Below are positions 9,145 to 16,553 of a stretch of DNA of 64,000 nt, piece after piece. The stretch lies in the NCBI GenBank assembly GCA_050952935.1, contig JBMNLS010000002.1, forward strand, positions 806,001 to 870,000. The letters run 5' to 3'. The DNA comes from UBA6115 sp050952935. Lineage in GTDB: Bacteria; Bacillota; Clostridia; Christensenellales; Aristaeellaceae. The position numbers were made by a program, and so were the translations under genes. The notes beneath the pieces are model-generated. The model was given only the letters and a program-made list of their open reading frames with translations, searched no databases and was not told the DNA's origin. How positions within the stretch are numbered: the stretch's first letter is position 1; every line of letters starts with the position of its first letter.

Positions 9145-9173
9145 AGTATACAGCCTTGAAAGCCGGGTGTCAA
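9145..9173 (-). promoter_or_regulatory. Sigma-A promoter for the comEB-lcp-folT-nth operon
   Basis: Minus strand: perfect TTGACA (9168-9173), 17-base spacer, TATACT (9145-9150). It fixes the transcript start near 9138 and hence the TTG start of comEB. Confidence 0.75.
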
Positions 9174-9189
9174 TGAAGCACAGCTTGCA

Positions 9190-10836
9190 TCAGCGAGCCA
9201 GCGCCAGGTTTATCCGGTGACGCAAGTCCAGCAGCCAGCGGGAATCATTAGGATAGTCCGTGAAACTCAGGGGGGTAGAAAGATCCTGGTTGATCAGCGC
9301 CAGCACATCCTCCCGGCTGGTCTTTTTTTCAAGGCCCTGAAGCGCGCGCAAATCCTGCAGCGCCTGGTGGAAAAGCAGCATGCGCATGGATTCCTCAGGC
9401 GTTCCGCCCTGACCTGGATAAAGCAGAAAGGCATCCCCGGCGGGGGATAGGCCGTCACAATCGGTGTTCATATAAGGATCAATGGCATAACCTGCGCTTT
9501 CAGCCGCATAGTAATTCAGCGCCCAATGGCCGATGCCCTGGATGTTTTCCACATACATCTGCACCCCAAGAATGCGCGTGCGCAGCCCCGGCATCGCGAT
9601 GAGGCTGTCGGCATAGGCGCCCCGATAGCCGGCGTTGAGGCTGGCCCAGCAGGGCTTTTCATCAAAGGAAAATCGGTGGAGCCTGCCCAATTCGGGTACC
9701 GGAATCAGGTTGTCAGCGTCCTGCGGGATGAAAGAAGGGTCAGGCAGGGTATCAATGATTTTAACATCTTTAAGCAATGGCCCGGTTAGCCGCAGCAGCT
9801 TCAGGTATTGCCCCTGATCCTCCATGTGAGGGGCATGGCTCAGGTGGAAAAAGGAGTGATCCAGCACATCGATATAGGACAGCTCCTTGATCAGCGCCGG
9901 GATATAGGCAGCCAGAAAAGCTTGATAGCTGGGGTCATCAGCTTCTGTTTCAGGGCCAAAAAGGCGCGTGTAGGCGCCGTCCTGAACGCCCATGATGATG
10001 GGCACCCGGTAACCTCCATGAGGGCTGTAAAAATGGGACATCTCATAATACTTGATCCCCTCATGGCGGCAGAAGCTGATAAAGTCCCGTAGCTTGGCAA
10101 AGCGGAAATTGTAGCCCAGGGGGCTGACAAATATGTCGACCAATTGGGCCACCGGTCGCTCCCGCCCTTCCGGGTTATGAGCCGGCGGAGTATGGATGGG
10201 GGTGAAAACCGTGTTGACACCCCGCTTGGCTGCCACGTTCAAAAAGCTGCGCAGCAACCGGATGTGCTCAATGGAAAACATCGGCAGATGATAGGTGGCG
10301 GCCAGGCTGTCGGCGTGCAGCCAGCGGGAACAGACCAGCTTCTGCTCCGGCAGACGGGCATCCAGCAGGCTGATGGTGATATTCGCTTCCGCCAGCACCT
10401 GTCCGGCCTGGCTGGACATGACAAGCACCATGGGATAATCCCCCGGCGCGGTATCAGGGGATGGCTCCACATCAATCCACAAGGCGCTCCAATAGCCCGG
10501 GTAAAGGCAGATACGCTCCGTGTCGGTGATGTCCTGAAGCAAATCGGGATAAACACCAGGCGTGTTCCGGAGATAGGTTCCCGGGCTGTCATCGTATTTG
10601 GGAAAGCGCACCGGCACCCCGGTCACCTTTCTTACCCGGAAGGGCAGCGCGCAGTCAAACACGATGCGCACCCGGGGCAAATCCCCCTGCCAGGCGTCTA
10701 GCAGCGCAAACGCCGCCTGGAAGGAAAACACCTCCCCCCCCAGCAGGCTGGCGGGGCAGTCTTTGGGGTAGGCCTCCGGCTCCGTATCATGGAAGACCTT
10801 GGTTAGCGCGCTGACTAGTTTAAGCTCAATTTTCAT
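9190..10836 (-). CDS. DUF4091 / GH123-like protein
   Basis: A 548-aa protein without signal peptide. An N-terminal beta-rich segment (about 1-160, with PGDYPMVLVM) is followed by a barrel-like region (HTPPAHNP, YYEMSHFYSPHGG, LSYIDVLDHSFFHLSHAPH) and a C-terminal part (GWALNYY-like GIGHWALNYY, FLLYPGQGGTPEESMRMLLFHQALQDLRAL) that is characteristic of DUF4091, the domain found next to glycoside hydrolase family 123 catalytic regions. A glycosidase acting on N-acetylhexosamine-containing glycans is possible, but no activity can be assigned. It is transcribed on its own from a promoter just upstream and is followed by the comEB promoter. Confidence 0.72.
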   Translation of the reverse strand: MKIELKLVSALTKVFHDTEPEAYPKDCPASLLGGEVFSFQAAFALLDAWQGDLPRVRIVFDCALPFRVRKVTGVPVRFPKYDDSPGTYLRNTPGVYPDLLQDITDTERICLYPGYWSALWIDVEPSPDTAPGDYPMVLVMSSQAGQVLAEANITISLLDARLPEQKLVCSRWLHADSLAATYHLPMFSIEHIRLLRSFLNVAAKRGVNTVFTPIHTPPAHNPEGRERPVAQLVDIFVSPLGYNFRFAKLRDFISFCRHEGIKYYEMSHFYSPHGGYRVPIIMGVQDGAYTRLFGPETEADDPSYQAFLAAYIPALIKELSYIDVLDHSFFHLSHAPHMEDQGQYLKLLRLTGPLLKDVKIIDTLPDPSFIPQDADNLIPVPELGRLHRFSFDEKPCWASLNAGYRGAYADSLIAMPGLRTRILGVQMYVENIQGIGHWALNYYAAESAGYAIDPYMNTDCDGLSPAGDAFLLYPGQGGTPEESMRMLLFHQALQDLRALQGLEKKTSREDVLALINQDLSTPLSFTDYPNDSRWLLDLRHRINLALAR

Positions 10837-10869
10837 GCGCTTTTCACCTACTTCCGCTTGAATGGTGAT

Positions 10870-10899
10870 ATTTTACCACATACAGGGCAGGAAGACCAA
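10870..10899 (-). promoter_or_regulatory. Promoter of the DUF4091 gene
   Basis: Minus strand TTGGTC (10894-10899), 18-base spacer, TAAAAT (10870-10875) with an extended TGn. It lies between the rubredoxin terminator and the ATG at 10836. Confidence 0.5.
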
Positions 10900-10914
10900 C
10901 ACCGCGGGAAAAAC

Positions 10915-10936
10915 AAAAAAGCGCCCGGAGGCGCTT
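10915..10936 (-). terminator. Intrinsic terminator of the desulfoferrodoxin-rubredoxin operon
   Basis: AAGCGCC and GGCGCTT pair around a four-base loop (10919-10936), and on the minus strand the stem is followed by a run of T (10915-10920). Confidence 0.85.
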
Positions 10937-10950
10937 CAAGGTCGGAAAAC

Positions 10951-11112
10951 TTAGTCTTCCAGGCTGAAATCGTCTTTGCCAACACCGCACACGGGGCATT
11001 CCCAATCCACGGGAAGATCTTCCCACTTAGTGCCCGCGGCCACGCCGTTGTCCGGATCGCCCTCAGCTTCGTCATAGATGTAGCCACAGACATTGCAGAC
11101 ATATTTTTTCAT
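10951..11112 (-). CDS. Rubredoxin
   Basis: Small one-iron electron carrier. The 53-aa protein begins MKKYVCNVCGYIYDEAEGDP and ends with DWECPVCGVGKDDFSLED, so both CxxCG iron-binding knuckles are present, with the standard rubredoxin length. The gene lies 30 bases downstream of desulfoferrodoxin on the same strand and just before a strong terminator. The pairing is functionally sensible: rubredoxin donates electrons to superoxide reductase. GGAGAG lies upstream of the ATG. Confidence 0.95.
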   Translation of the reverse strand: MKKYVCNVCGYIYDEAEGDPDNGVAAGTKWEDLPVDWECPVCGVGKDDFSLED

Positions 11113-11142
11113 GGCTTACTCTCCTTAACTTCAATTTGCGCT

Positions 11143-11520
11143 TTACGCTTTAGTCATCCAGAGGCCGTGCAAGTTGCAATACTCGTAGGCGGCGACAGCC
11201 TTTTCATCTTCGCCCAGGGCAAAGGCAGCTTCCGGCGCGTTGCCGGGCTTCAGCTGACGCACCTGATAGCCGGCGCTGGTTTCCAGAACGATAAAGGTAA
11301 TGTAGTGTTTTTCCTCCATGGGATGGGCCACAGAGCCTACCTTAACGGTGGCAACATTGCCGCTTACCTCAAGCACGGGGACATGTTTTTCCTTGGCCGC
11401 GTCCACAGTATCGGGCGTCATGACCTGCATTTTTTCACCGCAGCACACCACCGGAACCCCGCTGTCAAACATATAAACAACGATATTTTTGCAATGCTTG
11501 CACTGATAGAATTTGAGCAT
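11143..11520 (-). CDS. Desulfoferrodoxin (superoxide reductase)
   Basis: Reduces superoxide to peroxide in anaerobes without releasing oxygen. The 125-aa protein has the N-terminal desulforedoxin domain (CKHCKN and VVCCGEKM cysteines, centre I) and the catalytic iron centre II ligands in EKHVP, AHPMEEKHYI and YCNLHGLW. This is the two-centre form. An AGGAGG site lies seven bases before the ATG. It is driven by the TTGACA/TATGAT promoter at 11549-11578 and co-transcribed with rubredoxin. An insertion sequence sits directly upstream of its -35 box. Confidence 0.95.
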   Translation of the reverse strand: MLKFYQCKHCKNIVVYMFDSGVPVVCCGEKMQVMTPDTVDAAKEKHVPVLEVSGNVATVKVGSVAHPMEEKHYITFIVLETSAGYQVRQLKPGNAPEAAFALGEDEKAVAAYEYCNLHGLWMTKA

Positions 11521-11548
11521 AAGAACCTCCTAAAGTTTATTCGCCTTC

Positions 11549-11578
11549 ATCATATTCGTTTACCCCTCAGTTTGTCAA
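11549..11578 (-). promoter_or_regulatory. Promoter of desulfoferrodoxin-rubredoxin operon
   Basis: Minus strand: perfect TTGACA (11573-11578), 18-base spacer, TATGAT (11549-11554), about 22 bases of leader before the RBS/ATG. The -35 box is only 10 bases from the left end of the insertion sequence. Confidence 0.75.
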
Positions 11579-11588
11579 GAAGAGGGTT
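11579..11588. repeat. Left target-site duplication of the IS
   Basis: GAAGAGGGTT here is repeated exactly at 13198-13207 on the other side of the element. A 10-base duplication is in the range of the IS4/IS231 superfamily. Confidence 0.8.
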
Positions 11589-13197
11589 TTGAGTTTCCGT
11601 ATTTTGCAATCTTCTGGTGCAATGAGCAGAGATTCTTGAGCCTCTGCATGGTAGAGGATGCGGTATTTCATTTTACAGAGCGAATTTTCCAAAAAAAGGG
11701 AAGGTAAACAAGCCCTTGCGCGCGCCTATTCAGTTGTTGTATTTCAACATAGCAAAGGGAAGGATAACTGCCTGTATTTGGGCCGGCCTATGCGGAACCA
11801 GGCACGGATGCCTGTTTGTGCCCTGGCCAGAATGCGCTGGATACCCAACCCCATTCTATAAAGCAGAAAGGATATTTTGTGCTCCTGCTTCTGTCCATTT
11901 GCCTCGCGCGTCACGGCGCGCCTGAGCCTGGAGGTGTTTCTTTTGTCTGCCTGTGCGCACAAAAAGCCAATGGCCATGCTCACAAACTGACTCAAGTGAT
12001 TCATTGCCTTCAGCTTGCGCACCCGCATATCCTCAAACCCCAGGGTCGTCTTCTTGAAGCGGAAATGTTCCTCTATCCGCCACCGCATGAAATACATCCG
12101 GACAACCTGCAGCGCGTCCTCCCTGTTTCTGACCGGGCGGTTGGTCAACAGCATCATGGGGGTATCTGACAGCCCATATACCAATACTAACTTGAGCCAT
12201 TTGCAGCTCGCGGTGATCTTGACATTGACACAGGTGACCCAGCATTCAGTCTTTTTGCCGCCATATAAGACCGGGCACTTAAACTTGCCTTTGTATTTGT
12301 CCCTGAGCGTGGTCGACTTGAACCACTTGTTTTTACAGAACAGATTTCTGTTGCTGGTGACACGAACGATGAAGCTCTTTTCATGCTCGTACATGAAAAG
12401 ATATAGCTTGTTCATATCATAACCCCGGTCAAAGACATAGGTTGCTTTGGGGAAATAAGGGAAAACTTCTTTCAATGCCCGGAAGGTGATGTCGTTGACA
12501 GAGGTATAGTTTTTTGAGTGAGAGGAATGGATATGGGAATAGAGGCTGATAGGCTGACGGGTACGATGGCTCAGGGCAGTCATTTCAGTCACATAATACC
12601 CATTCTTCAGCTTTTTATCTGCCGAAGAGCCATCTCTGACCGTTCCCATATCCTCAAAAGCTTTGCCATAGGGCTTGGTGATGTCCGTATCATCCACAAA
12701 GACAGGCCCCGTGTCCTGCGCGATGTTCCGGGCAAAGGACAGGTAATGATGGGTGAGTTCGGGGGGCATATCTTCTAACAGCTTTCGTGCCAAGCGTTCA
12801 ACGGTGTTCTTTTTCAAGATATCTTCTTTGAGCACATCGGCAAAGCGGGAAAGAATGCAGCTGCTGGACGCGAGGATGCCGAAAAGCATATCAGCGGTAA
12901 ACTTTTCCCAATCCCGTGGGAGGCCTTCACTCAGACGCCTGGCGAAGGTGATGATTTCCCTTTTGAGTTGATAGGTATCTGTGGTAGAATAACGCATGAG
13001 GAGCCTCCCTGGATTTGTTTAGTCGAGTTTTTGTTACAAATCAATTCTACTATGAAAAACAGGAAAGGTTCCTCATTTTCCGTCATAAATATGCCAGAAT
13101 ATTGACAAAAAAGACATGATTTGACAGTGACTTCCTCAAAACCCCTGAACCACCTGCAGCTCAATCAAAAAGTATAATCAGAATACGGAAACTCAAG
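11589..13197 (-). mobile_element. IS4-superfamily insertion sequence, apparently complete
   Basis: About 1.6 kb, bounded by inverted ends: TTGAGTTTCCGTATT at the left (11589-11603) and its exact complement at the right (13182-13196), with one unmatched base at 13197. A 10-base direct repeat flanks it. It carries a single intact transposase gene read leftwards. About 155 bases at the left end and 200 at the right end are non-coding. Intact ends, matched target duplications and an undamaged transposase suggest recent insertion. It separates two divergent promoters without destroying either. Confidence 0.88.
11744..12997 (-). CDS. IS4-family DDE transposase
   Basis: Catalyses transposition of the surrounding element. 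The 417-aa protein has the DDE residues in FVDDTDITKPYG, TYVFDRGYD and YFMRWRIEEHFRFKK; the last is the Y-(2)-R-(3)-E-(6)-K signature of the IS4 family. The ATG at 12997 follows GGGAGG. No frameshift or internal stop is present, so it may be active. Its reading direction is the same as the desulfoferrodoxin gene and opposite to the VanW gene. Confidence 0.93.
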   Translation of the reverse strand: MRYSTTDTYQLKREIITFARRLSEGLPRDWEKFTADMLFGILASSSCILSRFADVLKEDILKKNTVERLARKLLEDMPPELTHHYLSFARNIAQDTGPVFVDDTDITKPYGKAFEDMGTVRDGSSADKKLKNGYYVTEMTALSHRTRQPISLYSHIHSSHSKNYTSVNDITFRALKEVFPYFPKATYVFDRGYDMNKLYLFMYEHEKSFIVRVTSNRNLFCKNKWFKSTTLRDKYKGKFKCPVLYGGKKTECWVTCVNVKITASCKWLKLVLVYGLSDTPMMLLTNRPVRNREDALQVVRMYFMRWRIEEHFRFKKTTLGFEDMRVRKLKAMNHLSQFVSMAIGFLCAQADKRNTSRLRRAVTREANGQKQEHKISFLLYRMGLGIQRILARAQTGIRAWFRIGRPKYRQLSFPLLC

Positions 13198-13207
13198 GAA
13201 GAGGGTT
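13198..13207. repeat. Right target-site duplication of the IS
   Basis: GAAGAGGGTT, identical to 11579-11588. Removing the element and one copy restores a 9-bp inverted repeat (TTTGTCAAG...CTTGACAAA) with the target site in its loop. Confidence 0.8.
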
Positions 13208-13209
13208 CC

Positions 13210-13238
13210 TTGACAAAGCCTTAAGCCACTTCTACAAT
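13210..13238 (+). promoter_or_regulatory. Promoter of the VanW/TetR genes
   Basis: Perfect TTGACA (13210-13215), 17-base spacer, TACAAT (13233-13238), giving a start near 13245 and a ~20-base leader to the ATG at 13266. Before the IS insertion its -35 box stood 12 bases from the -35 box of the divergent desulfoferrodoxin promoter. Confidence 0.75.
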
Positions 13239-13265
13239 CAAACCATTACAAATGTGGAGGAAAGC

Positions 13266-14891
13266 ATGGGCCGCCGCAGCCGAGGGAATAAACGCCGGGC
13301 GGATCAGCCTGAGGCCAGGCGTGCCGCCTTTCAGGAGGATGAGCCGGGCTTTTATCCCGCTGACGATCCCTGGCAGGCTGACTTTATCCCCCAGGCGCAG
13401 GGTAGCTTTTATTTTGAGGAGGAGCCGCCCCCGGAACATGATTTTTATTCTTATCCGGATGAGCCTCAGATAAAGCCCCGCTCCAGGCAAGGCAGATGGG
13501 CGCTGATTGCCCTGTTGTCTCTGGCCGCTATCCTGGCCACAGGATTTTATGTATATTCCCTGTCCCGGGCGGAAGATGCCTTCAATCAGAAACTGGTGGC
13601 CCTGAACCCCAATGTCTTTTATGAGGGGATCTATGTGGATGGCAAGGCGATTGGTGGCATGAGTTTTGCCCAGGCGGAAAGCGCCCTGAGCCAGCAGGCT
13701 GCTGAGAATCAGCAGGCGTTGTCCATCACGCTTAAAGTGGATGACACTGCTTACCAAATTACCCAGCAGCAGTTGCCCTTTGAACGCAACATCTGCCAGG
13801 TGCTGGAGGAGGCGTGGTCCATTGGCCGCCAGGGTTTTCCCTGGATGTTAGGTGAGGGGAGCACACCCTTTGAATGGCGCTACAGCCATATCACACAAAC
13901 CAGGCGTGACAAGGCCTATTTCACCACGCGGGTTACCTATGATTCCCAGCATTTGCGCTCACTTTGTGAGAGCATTGCAGATCAGGTGAACCGGGCGCCG
14001 GTCAATGCGGTGATCGCCTCCTTTGATTTTTCCACCAAGGCATTCAGCGTCACCCGGGATGTGCCGGGGCGGCAGATTGCCCTGAATGAGCTGATAGAAC
14101 CCCTGAGCCAGGCCCTTGACCGGGGAGACTTCCAGACCACAATCTCCCTGACCTCTACCCCGGTTCTGCCCAGGGTAACCAGCTCCGACCTGCAGAACAG
14201 CTTCGCCATGCTGGCCAGCTTCTCAACTAAAACCACCTCAGACGATGACCGGAACTACAACATCGCCCTGGCTGCCGATGCCCTAAACGGCAAAACCCTG
14301 ATGCCGGGTGAAACCCTTTCTTTTAATGAGGCCACCGGCCAGCGCACCATTGAAAAAGGTTACCGGGGGGCGCCGGCCATCGCAGGCGGCGTGCTGATAG
14401 ACGATGTGGGCGGCGGGGTATGCCAGGTGTCCTCCACCCTGTTTAACGCAGTGGCCCTGGCGGGCATGACCATTGTGGAGCGTTCCCCGCATGCCTGGCC
14501 CAGCAGCTATGTGGACAAGGGGATGGACGCCACGGTGAACTGGCCCAACCTGGACTTCAAGTTTCGAAATGACAAGGACACCCCAGTTTTTCTGATTGCT
14601 TACTATAATAAGCGCAAGGTGACGGTGGAGTTGTTCGGCATGCGCACGGGGCCCGGGGAAAGCATCATGCTGGAAGCGGAGGTGACCAGCAGCACGCCTC
14701 CCCCCTATGAGCCGATCATGCAGCAAAACCCCAGCCTGGCGCCGGGCACCCGGCAGGAACTGAAAAAACCCAGGACCGGCTACACGGTTGACACCTATCG
14801 TGTGTTTCTCAGAGACGGTGTAGCCTATCGGCGGGAAAAGCTGTTCACCTCCCGCTATCCCATGGTGCAGCAGGTGATCGAATACAACTAA
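13266..14891 (+). CDS. VanW-family membrane-anchored envelope protein
   Basis: A 541-aa protein with a charged, proline-rich cytoplasmic tail (about 1-70), one membrane segment (about 75-95), a putative peptidoglycan-binding region (about 100-290), a VanW domain (about 320-460) containing MPGETLSFNEATG, GGVLIDDVGGGVCQVSSTLF and RSPHAWPSSYV, and a C-terminal G5-like stretch. VanW proteins occur in glycopeptide-resistance clusters and widely in Firmicutes, with undefined function in the wall; VanW alone does not show resistance. A start upstream is possible, but ATG 13266 follows GGAGG at the right distance. A TetR gene follows after 15 bases. Confidence 0.85.
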   Translation: MGRRSRGNKRRADQPEARRAAFQEDEPGFYPADDPWQADFIPQAQGSFYFEEEPPPEHDFYSYPDEPQIKPRSRQGRWALIALLSLAAILATGFYVYSLSRAEDAFNQKLVALNPNVFYEGIYVDGKAIGGMSFAQAESALSQQAAENQQALSITLKVDDTAYQITQQQLPFERNICQVLEEAWSIGRQGFPWMLGEGSTPFEWRYSHITQTRRDKAYFTTRVTYDSQHLRSLCESIADQVNRAPVNAVIASFDFSTKAFSVTRDVPGRQIALNELIEPLSQALDRGDFQTTISLTSTPVLPRVTSSDLQNSFAMLASFSTKTTSDDDRNYNIALAADALNGKTLMPGETLSFNEATGQRTIEKGYRGAPAIAGGVLIDDVGGGVCQVSSTLFNAVALAGMTIVERSPHAWPSSYVDKGMDATVNWPNLDFKFRNDKDTPVFLIAYYNKRKVTVELFGMRTGPGESIMLEAEVTSSTPPPYEPIMQQNPSLAPGTRQELKKPRTGYTVDTYRVFLRDGVAYRREKLFTSRYPMVQQVIEYN

Positions 14892-14906
14892 ACAGGAGGC
14901 ATGACC

Positions 14907-15581
14907 ATGCGAAAAGGAGAAAGGCGCAAGCAGGAGCTGGTGGATACAGCGGCGGAGCTGTTCATCCAGCATGGCTATGAAAACACCTCTTTGCAAGATA
15001 TTCTGGACAAAGTGGGATGCAGCAAGGGCAGCTTTTACCATCATTTTGAAGCCAAGATGGATTTGCTGGCGGAAATCGCGCGACAGCATGCGGCAAGCGG
15101 CTACGAAGCTTTTCTGGCGGATGCCGGAGATGCTCCGCTTGACAGCCTCAACCGCCTGCTTTATCAAGCCTGCCCCTTCCGGCAGGGGGAGGAAGGCTTT
15201 CTGTCTAACCTGATTCAGCTTATCCGTGCCCGTGAAAGCGCGGCCTTGGAGCTGGTGCTGCGGGAAGCCACCCATGACCATTTTTATGCCGCCTTTTTAC
15301 ACGGAGTGAACTTGCTTGAAGAGGAGGAGGGGCCGGTCACCGATGAGACGGTCCGTTTCCTGGTATGGCAGGGCTTTTTGGATGGCTGTCTTCTGATTTT
15401 GCGGGAGGCGGCACTGGTGCCCCTGGCGGGAGCAGTGCGCAGCGTTCAACTGCTGCGGGCTCTCCGGCGGCAGATGGAAACCCTGCTCTGTCTGCCCTAC
15501 GGATCATTGGTAATCATTGAGGCGGAGGAGATGGCTCGGGTGCTTGAAGACGCCCTGAGCGGCCATACCGCGCTTGCCTAA
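14907..15581 (+). CDS. TetR/AcrR-family transcriptional regulator
   Basis: A 224-aa DNA-binding regulator. The N-terminal helix-turn-helix reads KQELVDTAAELFIQHGYENT then SLQDILDKVGCSKGSFYHHF, a standard TetR arrangement; the C-terminal ~150 residues form the ligand/dimer domain and are not specific. The AGGAGG is too close to the first ATG (14901) so ATG 14907 is taken. It lies in one transcript with the VanW gene, so it may respond to an envelope signal or regulate that operon; the target is unknown. Confidence 0.88.
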   Translation: MRKGERRKQELVDTAAELFIQHGYENTSLQDILDKVGCSKGSFYHHFEAKMDLLAEIARQHAASGYEAFLADAGDAPLDSLNRLLYQACPFRQGEEGFLSNLIQLIRARESAALELVLREATHDHFYAAFLHGVNLLEEEEGPVTDETVRFLVWQGFLDGCLLILREAALVPLAGAVRSVQLLRALRRQMETLLCLPYGSLVIIEAEEMARVLEDALSGHTALA

Positions 15582-15602
15582 TGGCGGCCTTGCGTGTATA
15601 AT
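15574..15602 (+). promoter_or_regulatory. Promoter of the CHAP hydrolase gene
   Basis: TTGCCT (15574-15579), 17-base spacer, TATAAT (15597-15602); overlaps the TetR stop codon. Leader of about 22 bases to the ATG at 15631. Confidence 0.65.
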
Positions 15603-15630
15603 CAACAAATCCGATCAAGGGAGGAGTAAC

Positions 15631-16539
15631 ATGCGGCGTATCGTCATCGCTCTGCTTTGCCTGATGCTGCCCTTGGTGGCGCTGGGCGAAGGAGTAGCTG
15701 ACATTTTTACAGACATCCCGCCGGCCTACCCCATTCCTGAGACGGCTCAAGCGCTGATCGATGTGGCTATCGAGGAGTTGGGCTACACGGAAGGCAAAGG
15801 CGGAGAGACCAAGTACGGCACCTGGTATGGCGATCCAAAAGCCGAATGGTGTGCTGAGTTTTTGTGCTGGTCTGTGGCGCAGGTTGAAAAAAGACTGAAC
15901 ACCACCTTGTTGAATGAAGAATTTCCCTTGTATGGCGCTACCAACATTGGGCGCAACTGGTTTTTAACCCAAGGCCGCTACATTGCCCGCACGGGCTTTG
16001 TGAATGGCTGGGGCAGCCAGTGGTATAAGGGGGAAGAGAAACAGATGGAAAAAGGCAGCTACATCCCCCAGCCGGGGGACTGGGTGTTCTTTTCCTACAC
16101 GCCTTCCGGCGACACCACCCACGTGGCCCTGGTGGAGAAAGCCCTGGAAGGGCCTGGCGGTATTCGCTATATTCAGGTGATTGAAGGCAACATGCCTGAT
16201 AAGGTGCAGCGCACCAGGTATCAGCTGGATGACTGGCGCATCCAAGGCTATGGCACAGTGCATGATTTGGCTGATATTGTGTTAAGGGGCGGAGCGGAAG
16301 GCGGCAAGGTGGCGGCGCTTCAGCGCCGTTTGGCCGATATCGGGCTGATAAGCTATGAGGATATCAACAGCAAGTATGACCACCGTACCCAGGAAGCGGT
16401 GCGCAGTTTTCAGGCGCAGATGAACTTTCCCCAAACCGGCATCGCCAACCAGCAAACCCAGCTGGCGCTCACTGCCTTTGCCCACAAGTGGGTGATGGAG
16501 CACACTGAGTTCTGGACAGTGGACGGGGCTGTCAACTAA
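15631..16539 (+). CDS. Secreted CHAP-domain hydrolase with peptidoglycan-binding domain
   Basis: Likely wall amidase or endopeptidase. The 302-aa protein has a signal peptide (MRRIVIALLCLMLPLVALG), then a CHAP domain with catalytic Cys in AEWCAEFLCW (~72), the PGDWVFFSY segment, His in TTHVALVE (~170) and VIEGN, and a C-terminal PG_binding_1 repeat (GGKVAALQRRLADIGLI...VRSFQAQMNFPQTGI). GGGAGGAG precedes the ATG. It has its own promoter and is followed after 14 bases by the GuaA-like gene. Confidence 0.85.
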   Translation: MRRIVIALLCLMLPLVALGEGVADIFTDIPPAYPIPETAQALIDVAIEELGYTEGKGGETKYGTWYGDPKAEWCAEFLCWSVAQVEKRLNTTLLNEEFPLYGATNIGRNWFLTQGRYIARTGFVNGWGSQWYKGEEKQMEKGSYIPQPGDWVFFSYTPSGDTTHVALVEKALEGPGGIRYIQVIEGNMPDKVQRTRYQLDDWRIQGYGTVHDLADIVLRGGAEGGKVAALQRRLADIGLISYEDINSKYDHRTQEAVRSFQAQMNFPQTGIANQQTQLALTAFAHKWVMEHTEFWTVDGAVN

Positions 16540-16553
16540 GGAAAGAGGGAAGC

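Noticed and set aside
12931..13164. 77-codon frame at the right end of the IS
   Set aside because: Lies across the transposase start and terminal non-coding part; no RBS or family.
13173..13178. TATAAT at the right end of the IS as an outward promoter
   Set aside because: No fitting -35 within the element; the TTGACA copies at 13102 and 13121 are too far away.
13266..14891. Vancomycin-resistance cluster because of VanW
   Set aside because: No vanH, vanA/B, vanX or VanRS genes; VanW-domain proteins are common in Firmicutes.
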